NCBI GenBank assembly: GCA_900772425.1
Contig: CAAHEK010000048.1
Coordinates: 1-16,611, forward strand
Direction of reading: 5' to 3'
DNA length: 16,611 bases
From: an uncultured Lachnospira sp.
GTDB lineage: Bacteria > Bacillota > Clostridia > Lachnospirales > Lachnospiraceae
Part shown: piece after piece, positions 13,352 to 16,611 of the stretch
Layout: every line of letters starts with the position of its first letter
Position numbering within the stretch: the stretch's first letter is position 1
Made by a program: the position numbers and the translations under genes
The notes under the pieces: generated by a model
Told to the model about the DNA's origin: nothing
Databases searched by the model: none
What the model saw: the letters and a program-made list of their open reading frames with translations, nothing else

Positions 13352-13931
13352 TTATTATCACGCCCAATACTTCACAACCACTGTTTTCAAGTTTTTCTAT
13401 ATATTTTGTAATTGAATCCTCATCATAATCTTTTCTGTCTATTATGACTATAGTTCCGTCGCAATATTTTGCAATTCTTCCATCCGGGTCGGAATCGGCA
13501 ACAATCACATCGTAATCATTCTCATACTTAGCAAGTAATGATTTCATTATCATTTCTTCTTCATCAGATACATAACCATCATCAAGAGTACCTGTAAAAA
13601 TTATATCCAGCTTATCTTCATTACTCTTGCACAGCAAATCGTATTTCTTCTGAGGCTTCTTAATATAATCAACTAAGCCATGCATATTTTTTCCAAGCTT
13701 ATATTTCCCCAAAAAAACTTCTGAAGAAATGTCTCCATCAACAAAAAGCACTCTGTTCCCCTGTCGTACAATAGAATATGCAAGTTTAAATGCCTTAATT
13801 CCACCCCCTGTAACAGCAAGTTTATAATGCTTATTTGTAAATGAATTACACAGCTTTTTACTCAAGCTTTCATAACTTTCTCTTTCCTTGTCCGTCATTT
13901 CGACGATTTTATCTACATTAACACTAAACAT
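13344..13931 (-). CDS. Degenerate CpsD/Wze-like P-loop protein
   Basis: A 195-residue protein with the fold order of CpsD-type tyrosine-kinase ATPases of capsule systems: residues 36-66 (KLAVTGGGIKAFKLAYSIV with VLFVDGDI after it), 'KNMHGLVDYIKKP' (81-93), a region corresponding to the P-loop family 'LPAG.....ELL' block at 109-131, 'YDVIVADSDPD' (140-150) and 'VIIDRKDYDEDSITKYIEKLENSGCEVLGVIIN' near the end. Walker A' and Walker B remain recognisable, but the Walker A segment that should read G....GK(S/T) is TGGGIKAFKL, without the Lys-Ser/Thr pair. The C-terminal tyrosine cluster of the kinases is also absent. It is therefore likely not a kinase and perhaps not an ATPase. Its start ATG 13931 is 10 bases after the CpsC-like gene, the normal gene order for CpsC-CpsD. 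Confidence 0.75.
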   Translation of the reverse strand: MFSVNVDKIVEMTDKERESYESLSKKLCNSFTNKHYKLAVTGGGIKAFKLAYSIVRQGNRVLFVDGDISSEVFLGKYKLGKNMHGLVDYIKKPQKKYDLLCKSNEDKLDIIFTGTLDDGYVSDEEEMIMKSLLAKYENDYDVIVADSDPDGRIAKYCDGTIVIIDRKDYDEDSITKYIEKLENSGCEVLGVIINE

Positions 13932-13941
13932 ATGCTCACCC

Positions 13942-15111
13942 TTATTTATAAATATGACCGATTATCTTCACCTTAGTTTCTTTATTATCATGATTTTCTG
14001 AATCATAATCTTTGTTGCCTTTATCTGAGACTTCCGGCTCGCTTTCGCCATCATTATCAGAATCATTGCCAAATATATCTTTAACATCTACTCTGTAATC
14101 AGAATCAGCTTCAAATGCTGCGGCAGCCTCGTCATCCAACACATCTGCATCATTTTCATCATTCAAATTATCCGTATTATCAGCTTCATCATCTGATTTA
14201 ACTTCTTTCACATTTTCAGTATCAGGATTTACATTTGCTTCTGCATTTTCATCTAAATCTATATCTGGCTCTTCGTGTAAATTTCCATCTGATTCCGAAT
14301 CAAAGGGGTCTTCTATATTTTCTATATCTTCGTCGGTCTCGTCATCATATTCATCATCGTAATCTGCAAGAATATCATCATCCTCTGATATGACATAGTC
14401 CCTATTGGCATCCTTTACTGTATGTTCTACACTGCCTTTTTCGTTAATGCTCTTACTTCTGCTTGGCGACGTTTCAATAAGTTCAGGTTTTTCCGGTATA
14501 TAAGCATATCTTCCGTACCTTCTTTCATATTCCAGTTCATCGTCATAATCATTAGCTTTATTTTTAAATGCACCCATAAATAAAACCACAAGGATTTCTA
14601 TAAATAAAACTGCCCCCGTAAATACTACCATTATAATAACTGTATTCCTGTACAATTCCGGCTGGAATGATACTCCCGATTCTGTTCCTGATGACAAAAT
14701 CTGAATTGACTTGACAGGTATTATAGTTGTTGTCTTTAATGCTGTTTTAGCAACAGCATCTACATATGTTTTAGCTGTATTCTGATCTGGATTAACACAA
14801 CGTATTTCAACTATATTACTATTATCAGGTGATGATACTGTTATATATTGGGAAATATCCTCAGATGTACCCGCTGTTCTTTTTGCTGTATCAATTACCA
14901 CGCTGCTCTTAAAAATAATTGTAAAATCATCATTAAGACCGCCGTCCTTTGCCCTTATCGATGCCTCATTTTCCTCTCCTGGTACAACATACAACTGCGC
15001 AACCGATTCATACATCGGAGTTATTGTCTTTTTTTCATAAATATAACCGCCAACACCACTTAAAATTACTGTAAAAATAAGTATCAGCATGCATCTTGAG
15101 AATTTCTTCAT
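13942..15111 (-). CDS. CpsC/Wzz-like chain-length protein with long acidic tail
   Basis: A 389-residue membrane protein. The topology matches polysaccharide co-polymerases: a membrane helix at about 8-26, an extracytoplasmic part at 27-154 with the Wzz-like 'MYESVAQLYVVPGE' start and the late 'NTAKTYVDAVAKTALKTT' segment, and a second helix at 156-180. In CpsC-type proteins the short C-terminal tail contacts and activates CpsD. Here the cytoplasmic tail is about 209 residues (181-389) and strikingly acidic, with many Asp and Glu in stretches such as 'SEDDDILADYDDEYDDETDEDIENIEDPFDSESD', and almost no hydrophobic core, so it is probably disordered. ATG 15109-15111 has AGAGGTG upstream. It is followed 10 bases later by the degenerate CpsD-like gene. 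No glycosyltransferase or Wzx/Wzy genes lie in this window, so the polymer, if any, is unknown. Confidence 0.8.
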   Translation of the reverse strand: MKKFSRCMLILIFTVILSGVGGYIYEKKTITPMYESVAQLYVVPGEENEASIRAKDGGLNDDFTIIFKSSVVIDTAKRTAGTSEDISQYITVSSPDNSNIVEIRCVNPDQNTAKTYVDAVAKTALKTTTIIPVKSIQILSSGTESGVSFQPELYRNTVIIMVVFTGAVLFIEILVVLFMGAFKNKANDYDDELEYERRYGRYAYIPEKPELIETSPSRSKSINEKGSVEHTVKDANRDYVISEDDDILADYDDEYDDETDEDIENIEDPFDSESDGNLHEEPDIDLDENAEANVNPDTENVKEVKSDDEADNTDNLNDENDADVLDDEAAAAFEADSDYRVDVKDIFGNDSDNDGESEPEVSDKGNKDYDSENHDNKETKVKIIGHIYK

Positions 15112-15237
15112 ACTTGCACCTCTAATATTTTATTATATTTTCCTCATTTATAATAAAGCATGCTGTTAGGCAATTTCTATTATAAAGTACTTTATTTGTT
15201 AAATAATGCATAAATTATAAATTTTTTATCACAAATA

Positions 15238-16050
15238 TTATTCCTCAGGATAATAATACCACCTTATTGCAGTAACTTTATTATCTCTATCTACATCAAA
15301 CGCAATCTGAGCAAAATCATCTTTGGTTGATGCCATTCCATCTTTATATGTTGAATCAAAATATGTATATTCGATAATATAGTTATCCGCCAGCTCTTTT
15401 GACTGATATCCGCTATAATTTATCATTCCATACATAATCTGGTCTTTTGTTTTGACATTATCAAGATCATCCAGCGTAAGATTACCATATAGGAAATTCC
15501 CCATAACAGCAGACTTATCTTTAGATATGTATTTGTTGTTCAAATAGTTTGCATCCCTGTAATATGCCTCAATAACCTTATCAGCATCAACTCCAACCTT
15601 CAAACCTCTAGCAAATTTATCCTTATCGCTTACTGATGCAGCAGCTGTTAACTTATACTGACCTTCCTCAGACTTTCCAACCTCATGATTAGATGAATCT
15701 AATTTTGTAAAAATAAGTGTCAAATCATTATAAGAATATACTCTTTCAGAATCAGAATCATACACCGCAGATGGTTCACCTTTTACTTTCTTAGCATCTT
15801 CTTCTGACATAAAGCATTTAATACTATTCACTGATAAATCTTTGTATGAAAATTTCTCTTCCTTACTTTCTGCTACTGTTGGATATTGTGTAGCTGCCTC
15901 TGTTATATCTACGCCATCATCAGTTATAACGGCTTCTGTTTTCTTTCCACAACCTGAAAAAAGCATCAATGAAGCGGTTGCTATCAATACTAATGAAGCA
16001 TTGGCTATGCCTGCCTTAATCTTCTTTGAAATAAAATTATTATTCTGCAT
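15238..16050 (-). CDS. Lipoprotein of unknown function
   Basis: A 270-residue protein with a signal II-type N-terminus: basic start, hydrophobic stretch at 13-31 and lipobox LFSGC with Cys34 as the lipidation site (Phe at -3 is slightly unusual). After a Thr/Glu-rich linker come two alpha/beta segments of similar style, one at about 66-140 ('KDLSVNSIKCFMSEEDAKKVKGEPSAVY', 'VYSYNDLTLIFTK') and one at 145-265 ('FARGLKVGVDADKVIEAYYRD', 'NYIIEYTYFDS', 'FAQIAFDVDRDNKVTAIRWYY'). This suggests a duplicated domain of the kind found in Firmicutes lipoproteins of unknown role. No catalytic motif is visible. The start ATG 16048-16050 is preceded by GAGAGGG at wide spacing. An extended -10 promoter is at 16113-16121. 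Confidence 0.8.
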   Translation of the reverse strand: MQNNNFISKKIKAGIANASLVLIATASLMLFSGCGKKTEAVITDDGVDITEAATQYPTVAESKEEKFSYKDLSVNSIKCFMSEEDAKKVKGEPSAVYDSDSERVYSYNDLTLIFTKLDSSNHEVGKSEEGQYKLTAAASVSDKDKFARGLKVGVDADKVIEAYYRDANYLNNKYISKDKSAVMGNFLYGNLTLDDLDNVKTKDQIMYGMINYSGYQSKELADNYIIEYTYFDSTYKDGMASTKDDFAQIAFDVDRDNKVTAIRWYYYPEE

Positions 16051-16112
16051 AAATTAATCAAACCCTCTCTGTTATGCACTTATTTTATTATGTCATAATT
16101 CACTTTGCATTC

Positions 16113-16121
16113 ATTATATCA
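16113..16121 (-). promoter_or_regulatory. Extended -10 promoter of the lipoprotein gene
   Basis: The minus strand reads TGATATAAT, a TGn extension plus a perfect TATAAT, which can act without a good -35. A weak -35 (TTTAAT, 16136-16141) lies 17 bases upstream. A transcript would start near 16106, giving a leader of about 55 bases. Confidence 0.55.
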
Positions 16122-16141
16122 TATGCCTGCAACTTATTAAA

Positions 16142-16189
16142 GCAAAAAGAAAAGTGTTCCAATCATTTATATGATTAGAACACTCTTTA
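16142..16189 (-). terminator. Intrinsic terminator of the tRNA cluster
   Basis: Hairpin with arms AAAGTGTTCCAATCAT (16151-16166) and ATGATTAGAACACTCTTT (16171-16188), near-complementary with one C/A mismatch and a 4-base loop. On the minus strand it ends with a T-rich run (TTTTCTTTTTG), so it terminates transcription of the tRNAs upstream of it. Confidence 0.85.
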
Positions 16190-16191
16190 AG

Positions 16192-16262
16192 AGGCGACAA
16201 CCAGATTCGAACTGGTGATCAGGGTGTTGCAGACCCACGCCTTACCACTTGGCTATGTCGCC
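16192..16262 (-). tRNA. tRNA-Cys (anticodon GCA)
   Basis: 71 bases fold as a cloverleaf with acceptor stem GGCGACA/TGTCGCC, T-loop TTCGAAT and anticodon loop CTGCAAC (anticodon GCA). The discriminator base is T, as expected for Cys. No CCA is encoded. The first base pair of the anticodon stem appears to be a T-T mismatch (TGGGT/ACCCT). It is the last tRNA of the cluster. Confidence 0.93.
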
Positions 16263-16302
16263 ATATATTATATTTCATTATATGCAAATATAAGAATAAA
16301 AA

Positions 16303-16374
16303 TGACTCCAAGGGGATTTGAACCCCTGATACCACCGTGAAAGGGTGGTGTCTTAACCGCTTGACCATGGAGCC
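16303..16374 (-). tRNA. tRNA-Glu (anticodon TTC)
   Basis: 72 bases with acceptor stem GGCTCCA/TGGAGTC (one G-T pair), anticodon loop CTTTCAC with TTC, and T-loop TTCAAAT. Discriminator A; CCA not encoded. It is 40 bases upstream of tRNA-Cys. Confidence 0.96.
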
Positions 16375-16439
16375 TTATATATATTGCTTTATATATAATA
16401 AGAATGTATGGAAAAGTAGTCCCATCTTTATTCTTACAG

Positions 16440-16511
16440 CTCCCCGAGTAGGGCTCGAACCTACAACAACTCGGTTAACAGCCGAGTGCTCTACCATTGA
16501 GCTATCGAGGA
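16440..16511 (-). tRNA. tRNA-Asn (anticodon GTT)
   Basis: 72 bases with acceptor stem TCCTCGA/TCGGGGA, D-stem GCTC/GAGC, anticodon stem CTCGG/CCGAG and loop CTGTTAA with GTT, and T-loop TTCGAGC. Discriminator G fits Asn; CCA not encoded. It is 65 bases upstream of tRNA-Glu and is the first of the three tRNAs in the window. Confidence 0.96.
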
Positions 16512-16611
16512 TTACCTATCTTTCTGAAGGTTTCTGCTCCTTCAAAACTGCACATTAATCTATCTTCTTCATCCTGCTTAAACTTCCGTTCCTTTTCCAC
16601 CTTTTCGGTTA
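16512..16611 (-). other. Spacer upstream of the tRNA cluster
   Basis: No gene seen. On the minus strand the stretch contains TGTGCAGTTTTGAAGGAG and the hairpin TGAAGG/CCTTCA (16525-16530 with 16539-16544). Such GCAGTTTTGAAGG words are common in spacers near rRNA genes in Firmicutes, so an rRNA operon may lie upstream beyond the window edge. Confidence 0.35.

Noticed and set aside
16337..16558. 73-codon + strand frame over the tRNA genes
   Set aside because: It overlaps two tRNA genes on the other strand and is a by-product of their sequence.
1..16611. CRISPR arrays, IS transposases and phage genes
   Set aside because: No repeated spacer pattern, transposase or phage structural gene was seen; the only recombination gene is the serine recombinase.

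Overview
The window looks like a piece of a low-GC Firmicute chromosome, most likely a gut-type Lachnospiraceae (Clostridia). The signs are Firmicutes-style gene sets (MecA, GdpP, DUF951, a CpsC/CpsD pair), strong AGGAGG ribosome sites, many intrinsic terminators, an A+T-rich composition, and surface proteins of a type I associate with Lachnospiraceae. This is an inference from gene content, not a database match.

Layout. (1) 1-1365: the 3' end of a mecA-like adaptor gene (+), a convergent DUF1858 CxxC protein (-), and a 56-residue 2[4Fe-4S] ferredoxin gene (+). (2) 1366-5284: the minus-strand operon gdpP-rplI-dnaB (c-di-AMP phosphodiesterase, ribosomal protein L9, replicative helicase) with its own promoter at 5368-5396. 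(3) About 5400-11012: an accessory block with a membrane-anchored C39-type protease-like protein, a 701-residue multidomain enzyme carrying a citrate lyase ligase-like adenylylation domain, a secreted surface protein, a 5'-truncated remnant of a second surface protein, and a small serine recombinase. (4) 11013-12263: the rpsF-ssb-rpsR operon with a strong promoter and terminator. (5) 12384-15111: DUF951 protein, sirtuin, a degenerate CpsD-like P-loop protein and a CpsC/Wzz-like membrane protein with a very acidic tail, all on the minus strand and tightly packed. (6) 15238-16050: a lipoprotein of unknown function. (7) 16142-16611: a minus-strand tRNA cluster Asn-Glu-Cys and its terminator.

How it fits together. 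In many relatives rpsF-ssb-rpsR and gdpP-rplI-dnaB lie close together, so block 3 looks like cargo inserted between two halves of a housekeeping neighbourhood. The 701-residue gene is clearly more A+T-rich than its flanks. The recombinase ends 11 bases from a perfect 12-bp inverted repeat, and the frame of the truncated surface gene breaks exactly in that repeat, which suggests recombinase-linked rearrangement of surface genes.

The most unusual items are the multidomain enzyme (SGNH-like + CitC-like + Rossmann-like) with no citrate lyase genes nearby, the repeat/recombinase/truncated-gene junction, and the CpsC-CpsD-sirtuin unit, in which the CpsD homologue has lost its Walker A motif and the CpsC homologue has a tail of about 200 acidic residues.
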